A stretch of 49,876 nucleotides of DNA from Candidatus Izemoplasma sp. (GTDB lineage: Bacteria > Bacillota_I > Bacilli_A > Izemoplasmatales > Izemoplasmataceae). Position 1 is the stretch's first letter. Each line of letters starts with the position of its first letter. Position numbers and translations under genes: made by a program. Positions 25,747 through 35,524 of this stretch are shown one piece after another. The DNA is taken from positions 1 to 49,876 of the forward strand of contig SLOP01000033.1 in the NCBI GenBank assembly GCA_007132465.1. Reading direction: 5' to 3'. The notes below the pieces were generated by a model that was not told where the DNA came from, did not search any database, and saw only the letters and a program-made list of their open reading frames with translations.

Positions 25747-27513
25747 ATGCTCAAAGAAAAACTCGCTCACGTGCCACAAAAACCAGGCTCATATCAAATG
25801 CGCGATGCGCACGGAAACATCGTGTATGTCGGCAAGGCAAAGAACCTTAAACACCGCCTGACCAGCTACTTTACCGGTTCGCACGATCACAAAACCACAA
25901 AGCTGCTCACCGTCGTTGAAGACATCGATTATATCGTTACCAAGAGCGAACTCGAAGCCTTGATCTTAGAGATTGACTTAATCAAAAAACATCAACCGCG
26001 CTATAACGTTCTCCTCACCGACGACAAAACCTACCCCTACATCGAAATCACCGATGAACGGCACCCGAAGTTGGTGGTTACGCGCACGTTGGCAAAAACC
26101 AAAAAGCATCTTTTCGGGCCTTACCCAAACGTCCATGCTGCCCGCGAAACCCTCGACGTGCTGAACAAACTTTACCCGCTTCGCAAATGCCAAACCTTGC
26201 CCAATGAACCATGCCTATATTACCATTTAGGTCAGTGCCTTGCGCCCTGCATTCACCAGGTTGATCAACGCGAATACGAGGGCATCATCAAAGAGATTAC
26301 GGCTTTTCTCAAAGGACGCACCCAACCGGTGGTCGACACCTTGAAAACGAAGATGCACGCCGCCGCCGACGCCCTCGAGTTCGAGCGGGCTCAAGAATAC
26401 AAAGACACCATCGATGCCATTCATACAACCACGAGCAAGCAAGCCGTGAACCTCGACGACCTTGCCGATCGTGATGTCATCGCCATCGCCCATGACGACA
26501 ACCATGTGGCCGTAGACATGTTTTTCGTGCGCAGCGGTAAAATCGTTGCCCGTGACAAACGGCTGGTGCCATACTACCTCGACACGACCCACGCCGTCTT
26601 GGATTACGTCACGCAGTTTTATGAAGCCTACCCGGTGCCCAGCGAAATCCTCACCAACGAACCCGAGACCCTCGCGCCGCTTGAGGCCTTGCATAACACC
26701 GTCGTACGCCACCCCAAACGGGGCGCTAAGCGGCGTTTACTGGAGCTGTCTTTCGATAACGCCAACGAACAACTCACGGCAGAAACCGGCCGCTTGCGGG
26801 CGCAAACGGAGAAGACGTTTGGTGCGCTCGATGACCTTGCCGAACTCCTTGACATTCCAACGCCCTATCACATCGAAGCGTTCGACAACTCGCACTTGTT
26901 TGGCACCTACCCCGTCAGCAGCATGGTGGTGTTCAAAAACGGCAAACCGGCAAAACAAGATTATCGGAAATACAAGTTAAACCAAACCGACACCCAACAA
27001 GGCGACACCCAACAGATGGAAGAGGTGCTTTATCGTCGCTACCGGCGCGTGTTGCTCGATGACCTCACACGGCCCGACTTAATCGTGGTCGACGGAGGCA
27101 TTCATCAGATGAACACCGCCAAACGCGTGCTCGCTGCCCTCGACATCGACATTCCCGTGGTCGGGCTGGCCAAAGATAAGCGCCATATCACCAGCCACCT
27201 CATCGATTGGCGGGACAATGCCTTTGAACTCGACCGCCATTCCCCGTTGTTTAGGTTGCTGGCCTTTATCCAAGAAGAAGCGCACCGTTTTGCGGTAAGT
27301 TTCCATCAAACCTTACGCGCCAAAGGCGTGTACGCGACCATCCTTGACACGATTGATGGCGTCGGTGCGAAAACGAAGAAAAAGCTGCTTGACCGTTTTA
27401 AAACCGTCGAGGCCATGAAAAAAGCCGAGTTCGATGCGTTTATCGCCCTTGGCATTCCCAAAAAAACGGTGCAAAACATCCAACGCGCGTTGAAAGAAAA
27501 TGGTGATGCATGA
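25747..27513 (+). CDS. uvrC: UvrABC excinuclease subunit UvrC
   Basis: Makes both incisions during nucleotide excision repair. The N-terminal GIY-YIG nuclease is visible (PGSYQMRDAHGNIVYVGKAKNLKHRLTSYF), then a UVR segment, then the RNase-H-like nuclease (HIEAFDNSHLFGTYPVSSMVVFKNGKP, LIVVDGGIHQMNTAKRVL) and C-terminal helix-hairpin-helix (TIDGVGAKTKKKLLDRF). 588 residues. ATG 25747 is 7 bases after AAGGAGG; an in-frame GTG at 25741 is too close. Confidence 0.97.
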   Translation: MLKEKLAHVPQKPGSYQMRDAHGNIVYVGKAKNLKHRLTSYFTGSHDHKTTKLLTVVEDIDYIVTKSELEALILEIDLIKKHQPRYNVLLTDDKTYPYIEITDERHPKLVVTRTLAKTKKHLFGPYPNVHAARETLDVLNKLYPLRKCQTLPNEPCLYYHLGQCLAPCIHQVDQREYEGIIKEITAFLKGRTQPVVDTLKTKMHAAADALEFERAQEYKDTIDAIHTTTSKQAVNLDDLADRDVIAIAHDDNHVAVDMFFVRSGKIVARDKRLVPYYLDTTHAVLDYVTQFYEAYPVPSEILTNEPETLAPLEALHNTVVRHPKRGAKRRLLELSFDNANEQLTAETGRLRAQTEKTFGALDDLAELLDIPTPYHIEAFDNSHLFGTYPVSSMVVFKNGKPAKQDYRKYKLNQTDTQQGDTQQMEEVLYRRYRRVLLDDLTRPDLIVVDGGIHQMNTAKRVLAALDIDIPVVGLAKDKRHITSHLIDWRDNAFELDRHSPLFRLLAFIQEEAHRFAVSFHQTLRAKGVYATILDTIDGVGAKTKKKLLDRFKTVEAMKKAEFDAFIALGIPKKTVQNIQRALKENGDA

Positions 27514-27514
27514 C

Positions 27515-28396
27515 ATGCAGATGATCTACGGAAAAATACTCAACATCGACGACGATTTGCGCACGTTAACGCTTGATGTGCGACGCCGTCGCATGACGTT
27601 TTACATTCAGCGCAGCACCTTCTCACGCTATCTACCTTACTTTCAGAAGGGCAACATGATCGTGGCTACCTACCACACCCGCGACACCGTCAAACACGCA
27701 CATCGTCGCCACACCGTGAACGACATCGTGCGCATCGTCAAACCGGCACGAAGGGGCGGGCACGAACTGTTTAGCCACCGCGCCTTAAAACACCAAACGC
27801 GCGCCTTCATCAACGGGCTGCGGCATAAGGTGTTTCTCGATCTTGAAATGGCGATGCACCCGTTTTATCGCCAAGACGATTTCACGCAAGAAGTCATTCA
27901 GGCGGCTTATGTGTTGACCGATGAGCGCGATAACATCGTGACCTCTTACGCCGCTTTTGTCCAACCGACGAAACATAAAAAACTCACCAAACGAACGCTT
28001 AAGTTTCTTGGCATCACCCAAGACGACGTCGACGAAGGCATCTCGTTTGAAGCGTTTTATCAACACTTTCTCGAGGTCATCAACACCTACGACCCGGCCG
28101 TGATCACCTGGGGTGGCAACGACGCCATTGCGATGGCCGAAAGCGCGCGCATCAACAACCTGCCTCCGCTCGGTGGAGACGCACGATTTGTCAACTTGCT
28201 CAACTTGCACAAGAACGTGTTCCGTCTCCAAAACGATCTCGGGTTGCTTAGGGCGTACAACGTGTACGGCCATACCCGCGAAAACCAGCGTCACGACGCC
28301 ATGGAAGACGCAATGATGACAATGAAAATCTTCAACGGGTTCAAAGCTTACTTGAACGACGCGTTAACCCTCGATTCCGAGGTCATGCCTAAATAG
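27515..28396 (+). CDS. DEDDh-family 3'-5' exonuclease
   Basis: About 293 residues. An N-terminal domain of about 100 residues is uncharacterised. The C-terminal part is an RNase T/DnaQ-type exonuclease: ExoI FLDLEMA, ExoII-like ITWGGNDAIAM, and ExoIII HDAMEDAMMT, so the catalytic D-E-D-H-D set looks complete. The start is uncertain: the gene overlaps uvrC and several in-frame ATGs (27500, 27506, 27515, 27521) exist; GGTGAT before 27515 fits best. The family overlap resembles KapD/PolC-type exonucleases; the substrate is unknown. Confidence 0.82.
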   Translation: MQMIYGKILNIDDDLRTLTLDVRRRRMTFYIQRSTFSRYLPYFQKGNMIVATYHTRDTVKHAHRRHTVNDIVRIVKPARRGGHELFSHRALKHQTRAFINGLRHKVFLDLEMAMHPFYRQDDFTQEVIQAAYVLTDERDNIVTSYAAFVQPTKHKKLTKRTLKFLGITQDDVDEGISFEAFYQHFLEVINTYDPAVITWGGNDAIAMAESARINNLPPLGGDARFVNLLNLHKNVFRLQNDLGLLRAYNVYGHTRENQRHDAMEDAMMTMKIFNGFKAYLNDALTLDSEVMPK

Positions 28397-28407
28397 GAGG
28401 TGTCTGG

Positions 28408-29559
28408 ATGTTTGAGATGGTAAAGAAACACCACAAGCAACACCACAAAAAAGCCCCAGTGGGTGTGGTGTTTGTTCCAGGGCGGTTGGCGTTTATCGGC
28501 GAACATCTCGAAGAACACGGCGGGCATGCGCTGCTTGGCGCAACCAAGGAAGGCGTGACACTTGCCTATGGCGAGCATCCTGAAAGGGAAATTCGTTATT
28601 TTGATGACACGATGGAGTCGCCGCGACGCATCGATCCGTTGGCTGAACCCGGTCTATCGGAGAGTCAACAAGCGTGCGTCGTTGAAGCCGTGATGCACAA
28701 ACTCCACAAAGAACTCGGCGACTTCCCCAAGGGCGTTCAGTTGACGATGACGCACGATTTACCCCAGTTCGCTTCGTATGCAGGCGACACGGCTTTGGCG
28801 CTTGCCATTATCGAGGCGCTATGCGCCATGTTTGGGTGTGATATTGAAGCCGAAAAACGCGTCCGTATTGTCAACGGTGCCTTTCGCGACATCCTGCGAA
28901 CATCGCGGCGCGATAACGACCTTATCACGCAAACCTTCGCCAAAAAAGACCACCTCGTCTACAACCACACAGTGGCACAAACACATGCGTTGTTGCCGTT
29001 TAAGTTTGATCATCTCGTGATTCGTGCCTACGCACCTGACAAGGTGCACGACGAATCCTATGAACGCCATAAAAAACGCGTCCGCACCCTCAATGAGGTG
29101 GCCGACGTCTTGGCGACATACCGCCCCATCAACCACCTTTGTGACATGGCGATCAAGGACTTCACGGCCTGCAAACCGCACTTGAGCGGCGGCAGCGTGC
29201 TGAAACACGCCGAACACATGGTTTTTGAAAGCGATCGTGTCATGAACATTAAAACGGCGCTTGACATTGAAGACCTCGAGTGGTTCGCGGCGGCCATCGA
29301 ACAATCAAGCCGCTCGCTGGTGGAACTCTATGAGTACGTGCCAAACGACCTTGGCTTTTTGCTTGACATCGCCACCACACAACACACACTTGCAGCCCGC
29401 GCCGCCAATAAAACTCCCTATCAACTTGTCTACACTCTCGCCACCGAAGTTCCTTCGGCGGAAAACGAAATTGTTGAACGCTACGAACGGACGTACAAGA
29501 AAAAACTCACCATCCTTAATTTCGTGGCTTCAGACGGCCTTAGACGCTATAGCGTTTAA
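28408..29559 (+). CDS. Galactokinase-like GHMP protein, probably a pseudokinase
   Basis: The 383-residue protein aligns with galactokinase at the N-terminus: FVPGRLAFIGEHLEEHGGHALLGATKEGVTLAYG (residues 22-55) matches the sugar-binding signature of GalK. The ATP-binding motif 2, normally PxGxGLSSSAA, reads DLPQFASYAGDTALA (118-132). The motif-3 Gly-rich loop near the C-terminus is also missing, replaced by AARAANKTPYQLVYTLA. An Asp at about 169-171 could be the catalytic base. ATP binding is therefore doubtful, and the function is unknown. An AGGAGGTG site precedes ATG 28408. Confidence 0.72.
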   Translation: MFEMVKKHHKQHHKKAPVGVVFVPGRLAFIGEHLEEHGGHALLGATKEGVTLAYGEHPEREIRYFDDTMESPRRIDPLAEPGLSESQQACVVEAVMHKLHKELGDFPKGVQLTMTHDLPQFASYAGDTALALAIIEALCAMFGCDIEAEKRVRIVNGAFRDILRTSRRDNDLITQTFAKKDHLVYNHTVAQTHALLPFKFDHLVIRAYAPDKVHDESYERHKKRVRTLNEVADVLATYRPINHLCDMAIKDFTACKPHLSGGSVLKHAEHMVFESDRVMNIKTALDIEDLEWFAAAIEQSSRSLVELYEYVPNDLGFLLDIATTQHTLAARAANKTPYQLVYTLATEVPSAENEIVERYERTYKKKLTILNFVASDGLRRYSV

Positions 29560-29560
29560 A

Positions 29561-29590
29561 AAAGAGCCCATCGCAACCTGCGATGGGCTT
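29561..29590. terminator. Bidirectional terminator before rnjA
   Basis: 11-bp perfect stem (29565-29575 with 29579-29589) with 3-base loop. On the minus strand it is followed by a T-rich tract (complement of a run of A), ending the RNase J gene; on plus it follows the GHMP gene. Confidence 0.88.
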
Positions 29591-29593
29591 TGC

Positions 29594-31270
29594 TTATACC
29601 GTTTTGATGACGGGTAAAATCATTGGGTTACGTTCAGTCTTGGTGTAGATGTGGTCGTTAAGCAGACGCGTGATGTCACGACGCAGTTGGGAAAGGTTCA
29701 TCGTCGGGTGGCTTGTGAGTTTTTCACTGACGAGGGCGTGCACCATGTCGCTGATTTCGTTGGTGAGCACGGTATGATCACGCATGTACACAAACCCACG
29801 CGACATGATGACGGGCTTACCAATCGGTTTATGTTTGTCTTTGTCAAGCGTCACAATGGCGCTAAGCAAACCGTCTTCGCTTAACATTTTTCGGTCGCGA
29901 AGCACCACCGAGCCGACGTCGCCAATGCCCTTGCCGTCGATGTAGATGCTGCCGGCTTGAATCTTGCCGGCGATGCGGGCGTTGTTTTGGCTGACGGCGA
30001 GCACATCGCCATTATCCATCAAGAACGTGTTTTCACGTTTCACGCCACAAGCAATGCCGATTTCCGCATGCGCTTTCAACATCCGGTACTCACCGTGAAC
30101 CGGCATGAAATACGTCGGTTTAATCAACTTCAGCATCAATTGAAGCTCTGGCTTTCCGGCGTGGCCGGACGTGTGCGTGTCGGTGAGCGGTGAGTGCGTG
30201 ATGACGTTAGCGCCGCGCCTAAAGAGCTGATTGACGGTACGCGACACGCTGGTTTGATTGCCGGGAATAGGGCTCGATGAAAAGATTACCGTGTCACCGG
30301 ATTGGATCTTGATTTGCCGGTGCGAGCCGTTGGCGATACGCGAAAGCGCCGCAAACGGTTCACCTTGTGACCCGGTGCAGATGATGGTGATTTCATTATC
30401 TTTGAAATGTTTCAGCGCACGCGGTCCGACAAACGTGCCGTGGGGCGCTTTGATGTAGCCCATCTCTTGACCAACTTCAATGGTGCGCTCCATGCTGCGT
30501 CCAAAGACGGCGATCTTACGGTTCGTGCTGATTGATGCCTCAACCATCTGTTGCACGCGATGGATGTTTGACGCGAAGGTGGCGACGATGGCCCGGCCTT
30601 CGATTTTGGCGAAAATCTCACGGAGGTTTTCACTGACCGTGGTCTCGCTTTTGGTGAAGGCGTCGAGCTCGGCGTTGGTGGAATCGCTGAGCAAAAGCAG
30701 CGTTCCTTTTTGGCCAAGACGAGCCATTTTGGTGTAACTGGCATCTGGGCCAGTCGGGGTGAAGTCGAATTTGAAGTCGCCTGTCAGCACAATGTTGCCT
30801 TCGGGCGTACGAACGACGACGCCATGGGAATCGGGTATCGAGTGATTGGTCCGGAAAAAGCCGACGCTCACCTGCTTAAAACGCAATATGTCGTTATCGA
30901 AATATTCAAGCAGTTGGTAGTTAATGTGGCTGTGTTCTTGCATCTTGTTTTTAATCAAGCCGACCGCCAATCCGTTGGCGTAAATCTTCGGAATGGTGAT
31001 GTCTCGAAGAAGCCAAGGGATGCCGCCGATGTGATCTTCATGACCGTGCGTAATCACAAGCGCTTTGATTTTATGCTCGTTTTCTTTCAGATACGTGTAA
31101 TCGGGAATGACGTAATCGATGCCAAGCAGATGTTCGTCTGGGAACATGATGCCGGCGTCGATGATGATGATTTCATCCTGATACTCAACACAATACATGT
31201 TTTTTCCGACTTCGCCGAGACCGCCCAATGCAAACACACCGACTTCGTGTCGTTTCAAAAGTTGCTGCAT
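29594..31270 (-). CDS. rnj: Ribonuclease J
   Basis: Metallo-beta-lactamase/beta-CASP nuclease with 5' exonuclease and endonuclease activity in mRNA turnover and rRNA maturation. The zinc-binding HGHEDHIGG is at residues 75-83; TGDFKFD and the beta-CASP signature GSQGEPFAALSRIA follow, then SGHAGKPELQLMLKLIKPTYFMPVHGEYRML. Length 558 is normal for RNase J1/J2. The ATG 31270 follows AGGAGGA on the minus strand. It is a single copy in this window and monocistronic. J1 or J2 cannot be decided. Confidence 0.96.
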   Translation of the reverse strand: MQQLLKRHEVGVFALGGLGEVGKNMYCVEYQDEIIIIDAGIMFPDEHLLGIDYVIPDYTYLKENEHKIKALVITHGHEDHIGGIPWLLRDITIPKIYANGLAVGLIKNKMQEHSHINYQLLEYFDNDILRFKQVSVGFFRTNHSIPDSHGVVVRTPEGNIVLTGDFKFDFTPTGPDASYTKMARLGQKGTLLLLSDSTNAELDAFTKSETTVSENLREIFAKIEGRAIVATFASNIHRVQQMVEASISTNRKIAVFGRSMERTIEVGQEMGYIKAPHGTFVGPRALKHFKDNEITIICTGSQGEPFAALSRIANGSHRQIKIQSGDTVIFSSSPIPGNQTSVSRTVNQLFRRGANVITHSPLTDTHTSGHAGKPELQLMLKLIKPTYFMPVHGEYRMLKAHAEIGIACGVKRENTFLMDNGDVLAVSQNNARIAGKIQAGSIYIDGKGIGDVGSVVLRDRKMLSEDGLLSAIVTLDKDKHKPIGKPVIMSRGFVYMRDHTVLTNEISDMVHALVSEKLTSHPTMNLSQLRRDITRLLNDHIYTKTERNPMILPVIKTV

Positions 31271-31312
31271 TATGGTGTCCTCCTAAAAAAAAGTGCGATT
31301 TTTCATACGCTT

Positions 31313-31341
31313 ATTATATCTTATTTGGCGCGATAAACCAA
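31313..31341 (-). promoter_or_regulatory. Promoter of the RNase J gene
   Basis: Minus-strand TTGGTT (31336-31341), 17 bp, TATAAT (31313-31318). It is divergent from the promoter at 31350-31358. Confidence 0.6.
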
Positions 31342-31349
31342 CGTATATA

Positions 31350-31358
31350 TGTTATAAT
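31350..31358 (+). promoter_or_regulatory. Extended -10 promoter of the HAD-priA-fmt unit
   Basis: TGT then TATAAT (31353-31358), 18 bases before ATG 31377. No clear -35 box. Confidence 0.5.
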
Positions 31359-31376
31359 TTTTTCGAAGGTGATGCC

Positions 31377-32165
31377 ATGAAAACGCAAAAAATCGTCTTT
31401 TTCGACCTCGATCATACCGTCTTCGATCCAATCGCAAAAACCGTTCCCCACTCGACAAAGGAGGCGTTTTCAAGATTGGCCGAACGCGGGGATGTCTATA
31501 TTGCGCTCGCCACCGGCCGAGCGCTTTATATGTTGGATGTGGTAAAACAACTGTTGCCCTACATCGACACCTTCGTCACAATCAACGGGCAGATCATCAC
31601 CCACCGAGGCAAAACCATTCATGATGCGCCGCTTAATGCTGACATAGTCGAGGCGGTCGAAGCAGTGTTCAAACGCCATGATTTAACCTATGGCTGCATC
31701 GGCAAGCACACGCAAGCCATCAACCGGCTCGATGATTTTGCCCGCAAAGAATTCGCCGGCGCGAGCATGCCGCTGCCGCCGGTTGACCCGGCCTTTTCAA
31801 CGCACGCCGACGTTTATCAACTGTGGGCATTTGCCAACAAGGAAACGTTCCTCCGCGTTCGAGCCGATCTTCAAGGATATAACGTCGTGCCGTGGCTAAG
31901 CGACGGATTTGATGTGGTGCCGCACAATCAATCGAAAAAAGATGGCATCACCAAAGTGCTAGCGCACCTGGCCATTCCCTTGGCCAACGCCTACGCCTTT
32001 GGTGATGGCGAGAACGACATTGAAATGCTAGCTTACGTACCGCATTCTGTGGCCATGGGTAACGCCAAACCACACGTTAAAGACACTGCCACGCACGTCA
32101 CCACAGGGTATGACGATGACGGCGTGCATCGTGCCCTGGTTAAACTCGGTCTGATAGAGGAGTGA
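31377..32165 (+). CDS. Cof-type HAD-superfamily hydrolase
   Basis: A 262-residue HAD phosphatase, subfamily IIB (Cof-like). Motif I is FFDLDHTVFDP with nucleophile Asp, motif II ALATGRAL, motif III the Lys in SKKDGI, and motif IV GDGENDIEML. Substrates are usually sugar phosphates, FMN or phosphorylated cofactors and cannot be told here. Start ATG 31377 follows GAAGGTGAT. It is followed by priA after 4 bases. Confidence 0.92.
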   Translation: MKTQKIVFFDLDHTVFDPIAKTVPHSTKEAFSRLAERGDVYIALATGRALYMLDVVKQLLPYIDTFVTINGQIITHRGKTIHDAPLNADIVEAVEAVFKRHDLTYGCIGKHTQAINRLDDFARKEFAGASMPLPPVDPAFSTHADVYQLWAFANKETFLRVRADLQGYNVVPWLSDGFDVVPHNQSKKDGITKVLAHLAIPLANAYAFGDGENDIEMLAYVPHSVAMGNAKPHVKDTATHVTTGYDDDGVHRALVKLGLIEE

Positions 32166-32169
32166 TTCG

Positions 32170-34509
32170 ATGATTGCATGCGTCACCGTTGACGTCGAAC
32201 ACCGTGCCGTCGACCAAACCTTCGATTACCTCGTTCCGGATAATCTCGAAGAAGCCATTGAGGTTGGTCAACGCGTGCGCATCCCCTTCGGCCACCGGAC
32301 AATCACGGGAATCGTTGTCGATACGCAAACGACAAGCGCCATAGAGAAGCTTAAACCAATCCTCGGCATCGTCGATATTGAGCCGCTTTTTACCCCGGAA
32401 CACCTTGACCTTTCCGAGACGCTTTCCAACGATTATCTCACCCCGCGCATGCGCTACTTAAACGCGATGTTGCCAGGTGCGTTACGGATGCGTTACACAC
32501 GCAAACTGGTGCTCAAAGACAAAGCGTCTCTCCCCCAAGCCTTACACCACCGCTTTGCCAACAAAACCACCATCCCTGTGGATGCCGAGCTATCACGCCA
32601 CCCCGCCTTGATCAAACGGGCGGTGCGTGAGGGCGCCATTGACATCGTCACTGAACCCCGGCAAAAGCACGGAAAAAAACGTATTCCATACGTGGTCTTA
32701 AACGATGCCTCCCCGTTAACCGGGTCCAAACAGCAAGCCGTCATTGACTACTTGGTCCAACGCGGGCGCGTCGCGAAAAAAACCGTTCTCGATGCCACCG
32801 GGGCATCACACGACACGATTCGACGCTTACAAGCCCGTGGCGCCATCAGCGTGGAAAATGAAGAAGTGTACCGAGACGCAGTCAACCGCATCGAGGTCGC
32901 CGATGTTAACCACGTCCTCACCTCGGCCCAAACCGTTGCTGTCGAGGCGGTTGAATCGGCGTTTGGACGCGCCGCCACGTTTTTGTTGCACGGCATCACC
33001 TCAAGCGGAAAAACCGAGGTGTACATGCGGTTGACCGAACGCGTGCTGGCCCGTGGTGAAAGCGTGTTGATGCTGGTACCAGAAATCGCGTTAACCCCAC
33101 TTTTGGTCGCCCGCTTCAAAGCGCGGTTTCATGAGCAAGTGGCCATCTACCATAGCCGTCTTTCGCTCGGCGAACAATACGACGAATGGCGTCGAGTCAA
33201 ACGCGGAGAAGCCACCATCCTTATCGGCGCACGAAGCGCCGTGTTTACCCCCATGAACAACCTCGGGTTGATTCTCATCGACGAAGAACACAGCGACACC
33301 TATAAACAGGAAGATTCGCCACCATACCACGCGAAAGACGTCGCTTTTTGGCGTGCCAATCGTCACCAAACCCCGGTGGTGTTAGGCAGTGCCACGCCAT
33401 CGATTGAAAGTTATTATCGCAGTGAACAAGGCGACATCACGCGCTTAAGACTGCCTGAGCGTGTCGGTGAAAGCCGACTTCCCACCGTCGATATTGTCGA
33501 CATGAAGCGCGAGTTTGCACAGGGAAATCGGACGTTTTTTTCAACCCCCCTTCACGAAGCCATGCAAGCGACGCACAACCGTGGCGAACAAACGCTTTTA
33601 CTCATCAACCGTCGCGGACACGCTAATTTCATTTTATGCCGTGCGTGCGGCCACACGGTGCGTTGTGATGATTGCGACGTCTCGATGACCTACCACCGTC
33701 ATGATCAGACGCTTAAATGCCATTACTGCGATGCCAACAAAGCGGTGCCGACGGTGTGCCCGGCGTGCCACAGTCCGCACATTCGTTACATGGGCTTGGG
33801 GAGCGAACGCGTGGAGGCAACATTAAAAACCGTGTTTCCAACGGCCAAGGTGTATCGAATGGATCGCGATACGACGTCACAAAAAGACGGTCACGCTGCC
33901 GTGTTGGATGCGTTTGAAAACGACGGTGACTTTCTCGTCGGCACCCAGATGATATCCAAAGGCCTTGATTTTGACAACGTCACGTTGGTGGGGATTTTAA
34001 GTGCCGACATGGCGCTCTTTGTGCCTGATTTCCGGGCGCGAGAAGAAACCTTTGCGCTGCTTACGCAAATGGCCGGACGAAGCGGCCGACGACAAACACC
34101 CGGACGCGTCATCGTGCAAGCCTACGATCATGACCATCCGGTGCTTGACTATGTGAAAAACCACGAGTACCGACGCTTCTACGATCATGAAATCGTCGCC
34201 CGTGCCCATGCCGATGTCTCGCCGTTTCGCGACATGCTTGCGGTGACGGTGACACACGCGGAAGCGTCGCGTGTGTTTCACCGCGCCGCGGACTTGACCG
34301 GACGGTTACGGCGTCAATTATCCGACGACGCGCGCGTCATCGGCCCGATTAGACCCGCAATTGGAAAAACGCATGGTAAACACCGCATGCACGTGCTTGT
34401 TAAACATCACAAGGAACCGGCGTTGATGCAAACAATCAAAGCATGGGCTGATGCGTTGGATAGCCATGATGTGTCGTTTATCATTGACCGACAACCAGGA
34501 TTGCTTTAG
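32170..34509 (+). CDS. priA: Primosomal protein N' (helicase PriA)
   Basis: Restarts collapsed replication forks. It has an N-terminal 3'-end-binding domain, the superfamily 2 helicase motifs (GITSSGKTEVYMRL, DEEHSDTYKQED, GSATPSIES), and the Cys-rich zinc domain CRACGHTVRCDDCDVSMTYHRH..CHYC..CPACH (eight cysteines). Length 779 is normal. GAGGAGTGA precedes the ATG. fmt follows, as in many Bacillota, though def is not present here. Confidence 0.96.
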   Translation: MIACVTVDVEHRAVDQTFDYLVPDNLEEAIEVGQRVRIPFGHRTITGIVVDTQTTSAIEKLKPILGIVDIEPLFTPEHLDLSETLSNDYLTPRMRYLNAMLPGALRMRYTRKLVLKDKASLPQALHHRFANKTTIPVDAELSRHPALIKRAVREGAIDIVTEPRQKHGKKRIPYVVLNDASPLTGSKQQAVIDYLVQRGRVAKKTVLDATGASHDTIRRLQARGAISVENEEVYRDAVNRIEVADVNHVLTSAQTVAVEAVESAFGRAATFLLHGITSSGKTEVYMRLTERVLARGESVLMLVPEIALTPLLVARFKARFHEQVAIYHSRLSLGEQYDEWRRVKRGEATILIGARSAVFTPMNNLGLILIDEEHSDTYKQEDSPPYHAKDVAFWRANRHQTPVVLGSATPSIESYYRSEQGDITRLRLPERVGESRLPTVDIVDMKREFAQGNRTFFSTPLHEAMQATHNRGEQTLLLINRRGHANFILCRACGHTVRCDDCDVSMTYHRHDQTLKCHYCDANKAVPTVCPACHSPHIRYMGLGSERVEATLKTVFPTAKVYRMDRDTTSQKDGHAAVLDAFENDGDFLVGTQMISKGLDFDNVTLVGILSADMALFVPDFRAREETFALLTQMAGRSGRRQTPGRVIVQAYDHDHPVLDYVKNHEYRRFYDHEIVARAHADVSPFRDMLAVTVTHAEASRVFHRAADLTGRLRRQLSDDARVIGPIRPAIGKTHGKHRMHVLVKHHKEPALMQTIKAWADALDSHDVSFIIDRQPGLL

Positions 34510-34520
34510 GAGGTATCAGG

Positions 34521-35453
34521 ATGAAAATTGTGTTTATGGGCACCCCGGCGTTCGCCGTGCCGATGCTAAAGGCTGTCGCAACACAACATGAGGTGACGCT
34601 GGTTGTGACGCAACCGGACGCGAAAAAGGGTCGGCGAAGAGCCTTGAGTGAACCGGCGGTAAAACAAGCGGCCCTAGCCTTAGGGATTCCGGTGTTTCAA
34701 CCGTCCATCATCGGCAACGATATCACACCGATTGCTGAAGCCGAACCGGATGTTATTGTCACCGTGGCTTACGGACAGTTCCTTCCCAGCCGTGTGCTTA
34801 GCCTTGCCAAGAAAGACGCCATCAATGTGCACGCGAGTTTGCTTCCAGCTTTACGCGGTGGCGCTCCGGTGCAACGGGCCATTGAACGCGGACACCGTGT
34901 CACGGGCATCAGCGTCATACGGATGGTGAAACAGATGGATGCCGGCCCGGTCCTCGTGCAAAAACGCGTGGCCATCGCCAGCGATGAAACGGCAGGGACG
35001 CTGTTTGCGAAGCTAGAACCACTTGGCGTCGAAGCGCTGATGGATGCGCTTAAACAACTCGAGGATAGCCGCGCGACGTTCACCGCGCAAGATCACGATA
35101 ACGCCACCTTCGCGTACGCCATTCGTCGAGACGAAGAAGCCCTGGATTTTACCCGAGACGCCCACGCCCTTGAGCGGCAAGTGCGGGCGTTTTATCCACA
35201 GCCTAACGTGATGACAACGGTGAGCGGAAAACGCCTTAAAGTCCTTGCTTCCGCCGTGGTACCAACCCGTGACTCGGCCGAAGCGGGCACCGTCATAGAC
35301 GCCGATAACCATAACCTGGTGGTGCGCTGTGGACGCGAGGCGCTCGCCTTCGAGCGGGTGCACCTTGAAGGCAAAAAACCCATGGACGTAAAAACGTTCA
35401 TGAACGGTGCCGGACGCTCACTGATAAAGACAGGCATGAAACTCCCTAGTTAA
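34521..35453 (+). CDS. fmt: Methionyl-tRNA formyltransferase
   Basis: Formylates initiator Met-tRNA with 10-formyltetrahydrofolate. Features are the formyltransferase core MGTPAFAVPMLKAV, then NVHASLLPALRGGAPVQRAIERG with the conserved His and the variant Leu-Pro-Ala-Leu-Arg-Gly loop, and a C-terminal OB-like domain. Length 310. The ATG follows AGGAGGT. Peptide deformylase, often adjacent, lies elsewhere. Confidence 0.96.
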   Translation: MKIVFMGTPAFAVPMLKAVATQHEVTLVVTQPDAKKGRRRALSEPAVKQAALALGIPVFQPSIIGNDITPIAEAEPDVIVTVAYGQFLPSRVLSLAKKDAINVHASLLPALRGGAPVQRAIERGHRVTGISVIRMVKQMDAGPVLVQKRVAIASDETAGTLFAKLEPLGVEALMDALKQLEDSRATFTAQDHDNATFAYAIRRDEEALDFTRDAHALERQVRAFYPQPNVMTTVSGKRLKVLASAVVPTRDSAEAGTVIDADNHNLVVRCGREALAFERVHLEGKKPMDVKTFMNGAGRSLIKTGMKLPS

Positions 35454-35464
35454 GGGGTTTTATG

Positions 35465-35493
35465 TTTAACTATTATAGAAAAAATGCTATAAT
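35465..35493 (+). promoter_or_regulatory. Promoter of the PgpA-like gene
   Basis: TTTAAC (35465-35470), 17 bp, TATAAT (35488-35493) with TGC extension. Confidence 0.65.
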
Positions 35494-35524
35494 GAGTTCA
35501 CGTTACCGGAAAGGAGCCAATACC

